Of a stretch of DNA of 64,000 bases, positions 46,933 to 55,682 are shown piece after piece. The stretch covers positions 124,001 to 188,000 of the forward strand of contig JAJYUT010000007.1 of assembly GCA_021792365.1 (NCBI GenBank). The letters are read 5' to 3'. The notes under the pieces were generated by a model, which did no database searches, had not been told where the DNA came from, and worked only from the letters and a program-made list of their open reading frames with translations. Position 1 is the stretch's first letter, and the number at the start of each line of letters is the position of its first letter. This DNA comes from Pseudomonadota bacterium. Lineage in GTDB: Bacteria > Pseudomonadota > Alphaproteobacteria > Dongiales > Dongiaceae. The translations under genes and the position numbers were made by a program.

Positions 46933-47922
46933 ATGATGTTCAAAGCCCTTCTGCTGACTGAGAAGGACGGCAAGGTCACGCCGCAGATCACACAGCTGGA
47001 CGAGGAGCGGCTGCCGGACGGCGATGTCACGGTGCGCGTGCAATACTCGACGATGAACTACAAGGACGGGCTTATCCTCAACGGGCTCGGCCGTCTCGTG
47101 CGCAATTATCCGCACGTGCCGGGCGTGGATTTCGCGGGCGTGGTCGAGGCCTCGCAGCATCCACGCTTCAAGGTCAACGACACCGTCATCCTCACCGGCT
47201 GGCGGGTGGGCGAGATGCAGTGGGGCGGCTATGCCGAGTGCGCGCGGGTGAAGGGCGACTGGCTGGTCAAGCTGCCGCCCGATCTCACCGCGCGCAACGC
47301 GATGGCGATCGGGACGGCGGGCTTCAGCGCGATGCTGTGCGTGATGGCGCTGGAGCAGCACGGCGTCACGCCGGCCTCGGGGGACGTGCTGGTGACCGGT
47401 GCGGCCGGCGGCGTCGGGAGCGTGGCGGTGGCGATCCTGGCGAAGCTCGGCTATCGCGTCGTCGCGTCGACCGGCCGCGCGGAGACGCACGAGTATCTCA
47501 ACTCCCTCGGCGCGGCGGAGATCATCGACCGCGCGAGCATCGAAAAGCCTTCCGGCAAGCTGCTGGAAAGCGAGCGCTGGGCCGGCTGCATCGATTCCGT
47601 GGGCGGCGCGACGCTGGCGGCCGTCCTGCCGCAGATGAAGTACCGATCGAGCGTCGCGGCCTGCGGCCTCGCCGGCGGCACCAAGCTGGAGACGACGGTC
47701 ATCCCCTTCATCATCCGTGGTGTGAAGCTGCTGGGCGTCGATTCCGTGATGAGCCCGCCGGAGGAGCGCAAGGAGGCGTGGAGCCGCCTCGCGCGCGACC
47801 TGCCGCTGGACAAGCTGGAAGCGATGATCGTGCCGGCGAAGCTCGAGGACTTGCCCGCGCTTTCCAAACAGATCCTCGACGGCAAGGTGCGCGGCCGCGT
47901 CGTCGTCGAGATCGGCGCGTAG
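46933..47922 (+). CDS. Acryloyl-CoA reductase / quinone oxidoreductase (AcuI/YhdH type)
   Basis: The product is 329 residues, a zinc-free medium-chain dehydrogenase. MNYKDGLILNG near residue 40, VPGVDFAGVVE and the NADPH motif TGAAGGVGSVAVA near 156 match the YhdH/AcuI group, which reduces acryloyl-CoA and similar enones. It would use NADPH in the cytoplasm. The AT-rich HEPN gene ends 27 bp before it, so the chromosome resumes its normal composition here. Confidence 0.88.
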   Translation: MMFKALLLTEKDGKVTPQITQLDEERLPDGDVTVRVQYSTMNYKDGLILNGLGRLVRNYPHVPGVDFAGVVEASQHPRFKVNDTVILTGWRVGEMQWGGYAECARVKGDWLVKLPPDLTARNAMAIGTAGFSAMLCVMALEQHGVTPASGDVLVTGAAGGVGSVAVAILAKLGYRVVASTGRAETHEYLNSLGAAEIIDRASIEKPSGKLLESERWAGCIDSVGGATLAAVLPQMKYRSSVAACGLAGGTKLETTVIPFIIRGVKLLGVDSVMSPPEERKEAWSRLARDLPLDKLEAMIVPAKLEDLPALSKQILDGKVRGRVVVEIGA

Positions 47923-47936
47923 CTCCGGTTGCGGCC

Positions 47937-48896
47937 TCAACGGCGCCGGCGCTTCGGCTCTTGCGGTCGTGCGGGTGCGCCGCGAACCGTCTTCGCGACC
48001 TGGCCGTTCCAGGCGGCCATCTCGCGCAGCAGCCAATCTTCGAACACCAGGGCTTCCGGACGCTGCCGCTCATGGCCGGTTGGCGAGACCAGGTAGTGGG
48101 ATTGCGGCTGGGGAAGCTCGATCCCCGGCATAATCGTCACTCTACCCTGCGCGACATGCGGCAGCGCGAAGCTGCGCAGGACGAGCGCACATCCCATGCC
48201 GGCGGCCGCCAGCTCGATCGCCATCAGCGAGGTGTCGACGGTCAATTGCCCGCCTTGTCCCGCTATGGCCGCAGGCATCGCGACTTTCCGCAACCGGTAC
48301 AACCGCAGCCAGTCATCCTCGAACCCCATGATGTGGATCAACCTGTCCGCATTCAGCGCGCTGATGTCGCCCAGATTCTGCTTGGGATGCGTGATGAGGA
48401 CCGAAGGTTCGTTCGCGAGCAGGGCCGCCTCGAAACCGTCCCATTTTCCATGCCCGAACCGGATGTCCACGTCGATCTTGTCCTTGGGCAAGGCGTCAGC
48501 CCAGATCGCCGAGACGATGCGCAGCCGTATTGCAGGATGCTGTCTGGCGAACGCGTCGAGGCGCGGTCCGAGCCACAGCACCGCGAAGGAGATGGGAACG
48601 CGCACGTTCAACGTGACCGCGCCGCGGGCGCCGAACAGCCCCACGGTGCAGACCGACAGCTCGTCGAACGCGTTCCGGACGGGGCCGAGATACGCCTTGC
48701 CCATGTCCGTCAGGCGCAACCCGCGCGGCAGCCGCTCGAACAGCGGATAGCCCAGGAACGATTCCAGCGAACGGACCTGATGGCTGATCGCCGCCGCGGT
48801 CAGCGCAAGCTCCTTGGCCGCCGCGGCGAAGCTCGCGTGGCGCGCTGCCGCTTCGAATGCGCGCAGCCAGTTGACTGGCGGCAGGGCGTGACTCAT
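47937..48896 (-). CDS. LysR family transcriptional regulator (GcvA-like)
   Basis: The product is 319 residues. The N-terminal winged helix (AARHASFAAAAKELALTAAA, then ISHQVRSLESFLGYPLFERL) is of the GcvA type, followed by a LysR effector domain. It is divergent from a hydroxyisobutyrate-dehydrogenase-type gene, with an inverted repeat between them, and so likely controls it. The inducer is unknown. Confidence 0.92.
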   Translation of the reverse strand: MSHALPPVNWLRAFEAAARHASFAAAAKELALTAAAISHQVRSLESFLGYPLFERLPRGLRLTDMGKAYLGPVRNAFDELSVCTVGLFGARGAVTLNVRVPISFAVLWLGPRLDAFARQHPAIRLRIVSAIWADALPKDKIDVDIRFGHGKWDGFEAALLANEPSVLITHPKQNLGDISALNADRLIHIMGFEDDWLRLYRLRKVAMPAAIAGQGGQLTVDTSLMAIELAAAGMGCALVLRSFALPHVAQGRVTIMPGIELPQPQSHYLVSPTGHERQRPEALVFEDWLLREMAAWNGQVAKTVRGAPARPQEPKRRRR

Positions 48897-48929
48897 GGCA
48901 TCCCCAGGCTTGGCGCGCGACTCCGCGCG

Positions 48930-48975
48930 ACAAATAAAACATACCCTATGACCGTTATTCCATTGTTTGATTTGT
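48930..48975. promoter_or_regulatory. Inverted repeat in the divergent LysR/dehydrogenase spacer
   Basis: ACAAATAAAACA (48930-48941) and TGTTTGATTTGT (48964-48975) match as inverted arms at 11 of 12 positions across 22 bases. The AT-rich spacer between the divergent genes is where a LysR regulator would bind. The site starts 34 bp before the LysR gene. Confidence 0.55.
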
Positions 48976-49030
48976 AGAAACCCGGCCGGTCATGCTCGCG
49001 GCTTCAATGTGGAGCGGGGGAGAGGACGAC

Positions 49031-49939
49031 ATGCGCTACGGCTTCATCGGCCTCGGCGAACTGGGTGGCCATCTCGCGGCCAACCTGGTCCAGGCCGGAT
49101 ACGAGGTGGCGGTGCATGACCGCGACCCGAACCGTGCGGCGCGTCATTGTGCGCTCGGCGCGCGCTGGGCGGACAGCCCGGCCGCTGCCGCCCGGGGCGC
49201 GAATGCGGTGATCACCTGCCTGCCGTCACCGTCGGCATCGCGGGCGGCCCTCTCGGGGGAGGATGGCGCCCTCTCGACCCTGGCCCACGGCGGCACCTGG
49301 ATCGAGATGAGCACGATGGGCCGGGAGGAGATCCTGACCATCGCCGCGCTCGCGGCGGAGCACGGCATCGAGACCCTGGAAGCGCCGGTCACCGGCGGCG
49401 TGCACCGCGCGGCCAACGGCGACATCACCGTCCTGGTCGGCGGCGCCATGCCGGCCTATGAGCGGCATCACCCCGCGCTCCAGGCGATGGGCGGCCAGAT
49501 CTTCTACATGGGCCCGCTCGGCAATGCCGCGCTCATCAAGGTCATCACCAACATGCTCGCCTTCATCCATCTGGTCGCGGCGGGCGAGGCACTGATGCTG
49601 GCCAAGCGCGGCGGCCTCGATTTGGCGCAGGCGTTCCACGCCATCAAGGCCAGTTCCGGCAACAGCTTCGTGCATGAGACGGAAAGCCAACTCATCCTCA
49701 GCGGCAGCTACAATGTCGGCTTCACCATGGATCTGGCGCTGAAGGACCTGGCTTTCGCCATGACCTTCGGCCGGAAACTCGGCGTGCCGCTCGACCTGGC
49801 GTCGAAGACATTGCTGGCCTTCGTCCGCGCGCGGGAGGCCTATGGCGGCAGCGCCTGGTCCACGATGGTGGTGAAGCTGCTGGAGGACGAGCTGGGGACG
49901 GAGCTGCGCGCGCCGGGCTTCCCCGAAACGCTGGCGTGA
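49031..49939 (+). CDS. NAD(P)-dependent beta-hydroxyacid dehydrogenase (3-hydroxyisobutyrate dehydrogenase family)
   Basis: The product is 302 residues. The nucleotide motif GFIGLGELGGHLAANL opens the protein, APVTGGVHRAANGDIT is the substrate-binding block near residue 118, and the catalytic Lys is in ALIKVITNML near residue 168. A helical C-terminal domain follows. It oxidises or reduces a small beta-hydroxyacid such as 3-hydroxyisobutyrate or tartronate semialdehyde. A divergent LysR gene probably controls it. The ATG at 49031 has a GAGAGG ribosome site. Confidence 0.9.
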   Translation: MRYGFIGLGELGGHLAANLVQAGYEVAVHDRDPNRAARHCALGARWADSPAAAARGANAVITCLPSPSASRAALSGEDGALSTLAHGGTWIEMSTMGREEILTIAALAAEHGIETLEAPVTGGVHRAANGDITVLVGGAMPAYERHHPALQAMGGQIFYMGPLGNAALIKVITNMLAFIHLVAAGEALMLAKRGGLDLAQAFHAIKASSGNSFVHETESQLILSGSYNVGFTMDLALKDLAFAMTFGRKLGVPLDLASKTLLAFVRAREAYGGSAWSTMVVKLLEDELGTELRAPGFPETLA

Positions 49940-49945
49940 GCCGCG

Positions 49946-50638
49946 CTATCCCAGCTCCGCCGATCCGGTGATGCGATACATGCGCTTCACCTCGCGCGCC
50001 GCGAGGCGCTGCTCCTGCTCCGGGCTGAGCCGCTGCACGAAGATGCCGTCATGGGTGCGGCGCAGGAACTGGCGCACCAAGCCGCGGCCGTCCGTCATCT
50101 CGACCGCGACGAAGCAGTTCGGGGTGATCGGGCGGTTGGGATTGACGAACAGCAGCTCGCCCGCGAAATAGCGCGGCTGCATGCTCTCGCCCTCGGCATA
50201 GAGCGCGAAGGCGTTGGCAACGCCGCGCAGGTTGGCCGGCCGCTCGACGAATTCCTTGGCATCGCCCTCGATGAACCAGAAACCTTCCGCGCCTTCGCGA
50301 AAGGCGCTGTGGACCGGCAGGTCGCGCTGCCCCGAGGCGGCGGCGTTCAGCGACACCGGGCGCATGACGGCGCTCCCGGTGCGGGCCGGGCCGCTGCCCT
50401 GGCCGCTGTCCAGTCCGGCAAGCTGCAGGACCGCGCCCGCCTGCACGCCCTGGCGCACGAACATGTCCTCCAGCGCACGGGCCAGCTCGAAGGGCAGGTA
50501 TTTGCGCTTGTAGCGGTCCTCGTAGTGCTGGTAGCGGGTCAGGCTCCAGCCCAGGGCGTCCGACACCGCCCGCATGGTCAGGCCGGCCTGCTCCCGCAGT
50601 TCCTTCAGCCGCCGCGCAACCTCCGAGACTTCCGACAT
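49946..50638 (-). CDS. XRE/S24-type repressor-like protein
   Basis: The product is 230 residues. An N-terminal helix-turn-helix (LKELREQAGLTMRAVSDALG) is followed by a linker and a LexA/CI-like S24 peptidase fold (about residues 130-215). The Ser of YAEGESMQP is present, but the region that should hold the general-base Lys reads GLVRQFLRR with Arg in its place, so self-cleavage may be lost or altered. No phage genes lie near. It may be a chromosomal stress or DNA-damage-type regulator. Confidence 0.8.
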   Translation of the reverse strand: MSEVSEVARRLKELREQAGLTMRAVSDALGWSLTRYQHYEDRYKRKYLPFELARALEDMFVRQGVQAGAVLQLAGLDSGQGSGPARTGSAVMRPVSLNAAASGQRDLPVHSAFREGAEGFWFIEGDAKEFVERPANLRGVANAFALYAEGESMQPRYFAGELLFVNPNRPITPNCFVAVEMTDGRGLVRQFLRRTHDGIFVQRLSPEQEQRLAAREVKRMYRITGSAELG

Positions 50639-50859
50639 TCCACCTGCCCCAACGCAAACCGCAAAGACCGTAACGCAGTTTACGTTATTCTGGTCCCATG
50701 TTCAACCCGTTCCAGGCCTTGTGTTGGGGACACGGGTGGCGGTTCGTTGCAGGCAAGCGACGCATGGCGTGACAAAGCGATCAGGCTACGGCGGCGCGAT
50801 TGGCGCGCGCGGCCAAGGGCACTACTCTGCCTACGAACCGGGCGGCAGGAGACATGGCC

Positions 50860-51669
50860 ATGCGAGCACGCGCCGTCGCTTTTGCCCTTGCGGCCGCCCT
50901 CTGGGCGGCGGCGTTCCCGCCCGCACAGTCGTTCGCGCAGGCGGCCGACACGCCGGTCGATCTCGAACTCATCCTCGCGGTCGACGTGTCGCGCTCCATG
51001 GATATCGACGAGCAGCAGCTGCAGCGGGACGGCTACATCGCGGCGCTGACCCATCCCGAGGTTCTCTCGGCCATCGCCCAGGGGCGCCATGGCCGGATCG
51101 CGCTCCAGTATGTCGAGTGGGCCGGGCCGGACTCGCAATACACGGTGGTCGACTGGCGCGTGATCGACGGCCCGGGCTCGGCCGGCGCCTTCGCCGCCAC
51201 GCTTGCGCAGGCGCCGATCCAGCGGCTTCAGGGCACGTCCATTTCGCACGGCCTTGCTTTCGTCGCACCGCAATTCGACGGCAACGGCTACAAGGCCGCG
51301 CGCCGCGTGATCGACGTGTCGGGCGACGGACCCAACAACATGGGCATGCCGATCGAGGCGGCACGCGAGGCGATCATCGATTCCGGAATCACCATCAACG
51401 GCCTGCCGATCATGATCAAGCGGCCGATGGGCCTGTTCTCGATCCCCGATCTCGACGTCTATTACGAGGATTGCGTCATCGGCGGGTTCGGCGCCTTCCT
51501 GGTCGTGGTGCATTCCGCCGACCAGTTCGCCGAGGCGATCCGCCGCAAGCTGGTGCTGGAGATCGCCGGCCGTGCGCCGCAGGTGGTGCGCGCCGCCGCG
51601 ACGGCGAGCGGCAAGCGCATCGACTGCCTCATCGGCGAGAAGCTGCGCGAGCGGTGGATGCGCGATTAG
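50860..51669 (+). CDS. DUF1194 secreted von Willebrand factor A-like protein
   Basis: The product is 269 residues. A signal peptide (core AVAFALAAALWAAAF) is followed by a vWFA-type domain with a MIDAS-like DVSRSMD near residue 48 and a later SGDGPNNMG block, the marks of DUF1194. It is probably a periplasmic metal-dependent adhesion-type module, role unknown. The ATG at 50860 lies eight bases after AGGAG; the ATG at 50854 is too close to that site. Confidence 0.85.
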   Translation: MRARAVAFALAAALWAAAFPPAQSFAQAADTPVDLELILAVDVSRSMDIDEQQLQRDGYIAALTHPEVLSAIAQGRHGRIALQYVEWAGPDSQYTVVDWRVIDGPGSAGAFAATLAQAPIQRLQGTSISHGLAFVAPQFDGNGYKAARRVIDVSGDGPNNMGMPIEAAREAIIDSGITINGLPIMIKRPMGLFSIPDLDVYYEDCVIGGFGAFLVVVHSADQFAEAIRRKLVLEIAGRAPQVVRAAATASGKRIDCLIGEKLRERWMRD

Positions 51670-51765
51670 CCCGCGCAAAGCAGCGTCCAGCGGCGCAGGG
51701 CGTTGTGTTCCGTCCGCCCGGAAGGGAATATGCGGGCCCGGAACGACTCCGGTTGCCTGGAACCG

Positions 51766-52689
51766 ATGACCCTTCGCCGCCTGCTGCCATCCGCCAACGC
51801 CATCTTCGTGTTCGAGACCGCCGCGCGCTATCTCAGCTTCACGCGCGCGGCGGCGGAGCTGAACGTCACGCAGTCGGCGGTGAGCCGCATGATCGCGCGG
51901 CTGGAGGCGCATCTCGAGGTCATCTTGTTCCTGCGCAATGCAGGCGGCATCGAGCTGACGGAAGACGGACGGCAGCTCTATCACGCCGTCACCGGCGGCT
52001 TCCAAAGCATCGAGATGGCGATCGAAGGCATCCGCGCCCGCCGCGGCGACAGCGGCGTGGTCTCGATGTCGCTTTCCTCCGCCTTCGTCATGCACTGGTT
52101 CATGCGCCGCTTCGACCGCTTCCAGGCGCGCTTCCCGTCCATCGACCTGCGCTTCCAGCTTGTGCGCGGCGAGCCGATCGGGCCGGTCGAGGATGTCGAT
52201 CTCGCGATCCGCTACAACTGGCCGGAAAGCATCGATCACCTGCGATGGCTGCTGATGGAGGAGCGGGTGCTGCCGGTCTGCAGCGCCTCGTATCGCGCGG
52301 CGAACGGTTCGCTCGATTCCTGCGGCGACCTCGCCGGCCATACGCTCGTGCATCTGTCGGGGGCGACGCGCATCCCCTGGCAGCGCTACCTGGCGGAGTT
52401 CCATTATCCGCCGCCGGCGGGCAGCCGCAGCCTCACCTTTTCCGACTATTCGCTGGTCATCCAGGCGGCGATCAGCGGCCGGGGCGTCGCGCTCGGCTGG
52501 TGGCACGTCGTCGCCACCGAACTGATGCAGCAGGACCTGGTGCCGGCCTCGGCCAATGTCCTGTCCACCGGTAATGCCTATTACTTGGTAGCAAGCAACC
52601 GCCGCCCGGTCCGCCAAGCCGCCATTCTGGTACGGGATTGGATTCTCCAGGAAATGCAGGAATTGCGCGCGCAGGTTCCGCTCGGCTGA
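51766..52689 (+). CDS. LysR family transcriptional regulator (GcvA-like)
   Basis: The product is 307 residues. The winged helix includes ARYLSFTRAAAELNVTQSAV and SRMIARLEAHLEV, then an effector domain with LRFQLVRGEPIGPVEDVDLA, of which FQLVRGEPIG is in the usual position. It precedes an acyl-CoA dehydrogenase gene and the second polyamine-type transport cluster on the same strand, so it is a candidate regulator of that cluster. An in-frame ATG at 51730 is possible. Confidence 0.88.
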   Translation: MTLRRLLPSANAIFVFETAARYLSFTRAAAELNVTQSAVSRMIARLEAHLEVILFLRNAGGIELTEDGRQLYHAVTGGFQSIEMAIEGIRARRGDSGVVSMSLSSAFVMHWFMRRFDRFQARFPSIDLRFQLVRGEPIGPVEDVDLAIRYNWPESIDHLRWLLMEERVLPVCSASYRAANGSLDSCGDLAGHTLVHLSGATRIPWQRYLAEFHYPPPAGSRSLTFSDYSLVIQAAISGRGVALGWWHVVATELMQQDLVPASANVLSTGNAYYLVASNRRPVRQAAILVRDWILQEMQELRAQVPLG

Positions 52690-52815
52690 TGCTGCGCCGC
52701 GGCAGGATGCTCATGACCTGAGGTCATGCCCCCCTGAATATTGCGCCCTCTGCTTTGCAGGTCCGGCGGATTAAGCTGCGCCCGGCAGGGCAGGCTGAAA
52801 GACAGGGGAGCAATC

Positions 52816-53985
52816 TTGGATCTCGCGCTGAGCCAACGAGAGAGGGAACTGAGCGCACTCGGCCGCCGGTTCTGCGACGAGGTGCTGGTGCCGCTCGAAA
52901 TCGTCGTCGACGAGCACGGCGAACTGCCCATGGAGCGGCGGGCCGCTCTCCGCCAGGCGGTGCGCGACTGGGGCCTCGCCGGCATCAATCACAGCAAGGA
53001 GCATGGCGGGCTCGGCCTCACCATGCTCGAGCAGACGGTGATCGAGGAGCAGCTTGGCCGCGTCACCAACGGCCTGTGGAGCTGCGTGTGGCGCCCGCCG
53101 GTCAGCCTGAAATACGGCACGCCGGCGCAGATCGACGCGTATCTGCGGCCCTCGATCCAGGGCGAGCGGCGCGGCTGCTTCGCCATCACCGAGGCCGAAG
53201 CCGGTTCCGATCCGCGGCGGGTGAAGACCAGGGCCGTGCGGCGCAACGGCGAATGGCTGCTCAGCGGAGAGAAGTGGTTCGTCACCTCCTACAACGCGTC
53301 CGACTTCATCATCGTCCACGCGCATGTGGACGACGATCCGGACAAGCCGACGCTGTTCCTGGTGGACAAGCCGGCGCGCAACATGGTCCATCTGCGCTCG
53401 CCGAAGTTCATGCACAATTTCGCCTTCGACCACGCCGAACTGCGCTTCGAGGAGACGCCGGTCCCCGAGGACCGGATGCTGGGAAAGGTCGGCGGGGGCT
53501 TCGATCTTACCAAGAGCTGGTTCGTCGAGGCGCGCCTTCAGATCGCCTCGCACGCGCTGGGCGCGGCCATCCGTGCCGCGGAGACGGCGAACGACTACGC
53601 CACGCACCGGCATCAGTTCAATCGCGCCATCCGCGAGTTCCAGGGCGTCGAGTTCATGCTCGCGGACATGGCGGTCGAGATCTTCGCCGCCAAGACCATG
53701 CTCTACCGCGTCGCCTGGGAGATCGACCAGGGCGCGGACCCGAAGCGCGTGCATGCCCATGCCAGCGCGCTGAAGCTCTATTGCTCCGAGATGGCGGGCC
53801 GCGTCATCGACAAGGCGTTGCAGGTGCTGGGCGGCCGCGGCTATATGCGCGAGAACCCGGTGGAGCGGCTCTATCGCGACATCCGCGTCGACCGCATCTG
53901 GGAGGGTACCTCGGAGATCCAGCGCGTTGTGATCGGCGGCCAGATCCGCAAGCGCGGCCTCGGCATCTACAGCGATTGGCATTGA
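52816..53985 (+). CDS. Acyl-CoA dehydrogenase family protein
   Basis: The product is 389 residues, starting at a TTG behind GGGGAG. The family blocks are ITEAEAGSDPRRVKT near residue 120, an aromatic FAD-binding stretch ending GEKWFVTSY near 155, ALQVLGGRGYMRENPVERLYRD and the final WEGTSEIQRVVIGG, whose Glu is the base in many members. It oxidises an acyl-CoA with FAD. Being first in a polyamine-type ABC transporter run is unusual and hints that the imported compound is later broken down as a CoA ester. That link is inference. Confidence 0.9.
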   Translation: MDLALSQRERELSALGRRFCDEVLVPLEIVVDEHGELPMERRAALRQAVRDWGLAGINHSKEHGGLGLTMLEQTVIEEQLGRVTNGLWSCVWRPPVSLKYGTPAQIDAYLRPSIQGERRGCFAITEAEAGSDPRRVKTRAVRRNGEWLLSGEKWFVTSYNASDFIIVHAHVDDDPDKPTLFLVDKPARNMVHLRSPKFMHNFAFDHAELRFEETPVPEDRMLGKVGGGFDLTKSWFVEARLQIASHALGAAIRAAETANDYATHRHQFNRAIREFQGVEFMLADMAVEIFAAKTMLYRVAWEIDQGADPKRVHAHASALKLYCSEMAGRVIDKALQVLGGRGYMRENPVERLYRDIRVDRIWEGTSEIQRVVIGGQIRKRGLGIYSDWH

Positions 53986-54033
53986 GCGGAGGCTTGGCTG
54001 CATGAGGGCCGTGCGAGCGGAAACCACATCGTG

Positions 54034-54867
54034 ATGTCGCGGCATCGGCTGGAAACCGTCTGCCTGCTGGCGCCGGCGCTCGCCTTCCTGCTGCTGCTGT
54101 TCGTGGTGCCGCTGGCGCGGTTGTTCTCGCTTGCCTTCACCGACGAGGGCGGCGCCTTCGCCACCTTCGCGATCCTCGCCGAGAGCGAGGTCTACCGCCG
54201 GGTGATGGTGAACACCCTGATCGTGGCGGTGGCCGTCACCCTGATCACGGTGGTGCTGGCCTGGCCGGTCGCCTATGCGCTGAGCCGCCTCAAGGGCTTC
54301 TGGTTCGCGCTCGCGCTTTACGGCGTGCTGTTTCCCTTCTGGATCTCCGTTTTGGTGCGCACCTTCTCCTGGATGATCCTGCTGGAGCGCAACGGTCCGA
54401 TCAATCGGCTGCTCCAGGGGATCGGCGTCACCGACCAGCCGCTCGCGTTGTTGTTCAACGACACCGGCGTGATGATCGGCATGGTGCACGTTCTGCTGCC
54501 CTATGCGATCATGCCGCTCTATGCGGCGATGGTGCGCATCGATCGGCGCCTGCTGCTGGCGAGCGACGGGCTGGGCGCGGGGCTGTTCGACACCTTCCGC
54601 CGCGTCTATTTTCCGCTCGCCCTGCCCGGATTGCTGGGCGGCGCGACCTTCGTGTTCCTGCTGTCGCTCGGCTTCTTCATCACCCCGGCGCTGCTCGGCG
54701 GGGCCAATGCCATCACGCTCTCCATGCTGATCGCGAGTTTCGTGACGGATCGCCTGGCCTGGTCGCTGGCGGCGGCGGGCTCGCTGGTCCTGCTGGTCGT
54801 CGTGCTGGTGTTGCTCGGCCTGGCGGCGCGGCTGCTGCCCCTGGACAAGGGGATGCTCGCCAGATGA
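54034..54867 (+). CDS. ABC transporter permease, PotB type, cluster 2
   Basis: The product is 277 residues with about six membrane helices. The EAA loop region ASDGLGAGLFDTFRRVYFPL marks the spermidine/putrescine-type permease family. The ATG at 54034 directly follows an in-frame GTG at 54031, which is equally possible. It overlaps the next permease gene by four bases. It follows the acyl-CoA dehydrogenase gene by about 50 bp. Confidence 0.9.
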   Translation: MSRHRLETVCLLAPALAFLLLLFVVPLARLFSLAFTDEGGAFATFAILAESEVYRRVMVNTLIVAVAVTLITVVLAWPVAYALSRLKGFWFALALYGVLFPFWISVLVRTFSWMILLERNGPINRLLQGIGVTDQPLALLFNDTGVMIGMVHVLLPYAIMPLYAAMVRIDRRLLLASDGLGAGLFDTFRRVYFPLALPGLLGGATFVFLLSLGFFITPALLGGANAITLSMLIASFVTDRLAWSLAAAGSLVLLVVVLVLLGLAARLLPLDKGMLAR

Positions 54868-55682
54868 CCAGGCAACCGCTCTGGCTGCGCATCCTCGCCC
54901 ATGCCGGCGCCGGCCTGGTGCTGGCCTTCCTGGTGCTGCCGATCGCCGCGGTCCTGCCGGCCTCGGTCAACAAGGCGAGTTTCATCATCCTGCCGCCCAC
55001 GGCCTATTCCATGCGCTGGTACGGCGAGTTCTTCCTGGACGGCGAATGGCGCAGCGCCCTGCTGACCAGCCTGCAGGTGGCGGTGGTCGCGACCATCGTC
55101 GCGGTCGTGCTCGGCACCATATCGGCGATCGGGCTCAGCCGCGTCCGCGGCCGCTGGCACGGCGTCCTGACGGGATTGTTCCTGGCGCCGATGATCGTGC
55201 CGGTCATCGTCACGGCGGTCGCGATCTACCGCAGCGCGCTCGATGTGGGGCTCGCGGGCACGGTGCTGGGTCTGGGCCTCAGCCACGCCATCCTCGCCTT
55301 GCCCTTCGTCGTCATCAACGTCGGCATCGCCCTGAGGGCCGTGGACCCCAACTGGCTGCGCGCCGCCGCCGGGCTCGGCGCCGGGCCGTGGACCATCTTC
55401 CGCACCGTCACCTTGCTCAACATCACGCCGGGCCTGGTCGGCGGCGCGGTGTTCTCGTTCATCACCTCGTTCGACGAAGTGGTGATCGCGGTTTTCATGG
55501 CGGGCTATGCCGGCAAGACGCTCCCGGTGAAGATCTGGGAGGCGATCCGCATCGAATACACGCCGGTGGTCGCGGTCGCGGCGACGCTGATGATCCTGCT
55601 CGCGATGCTGCTCTTCGCCGGGGCGCAGGGCCTGAGCCGTGGGCAAACCATGCTCAAGAAAACGGAGAAGCCGCAGACATGA
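54864..55682 (+). CDS. ABC transporter permease, PotC type, cluster 2
   Basis: The product is 272 residues, about six membrane helices. The EAA loop with RAAAGLGAGPWTIFRTVTLL is conserved. The start overlaps the PotB-type gene and the stop overlaps the ATPase gene in ATGA. It completes the channel pair. Confidence 0.9.
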   Translation: MTRQPLWLRILAHAGAGLVLAFLVLPIAAVLPASVNKASFIILPPTAYSMRWYGEFFLDGEWRSALLTSLQVAVVATIVAVVLGTISAIGLSRVRGRWHGVLTGLFLAPMIVPVIVTAVAIYRSALDVGLAGTVLGLGLSHAILALPFVVINVGIALRAVDPNWLRAAAGLGAGPWTIFRTVTLLNITPGLVGGAVFSFITSFDEVVIAVFMAGYAGKTLPVKIWEAIRIEYTPVVAVAATLMILLAMLLFAGAQGLSRGQTMLKKTEKPQT

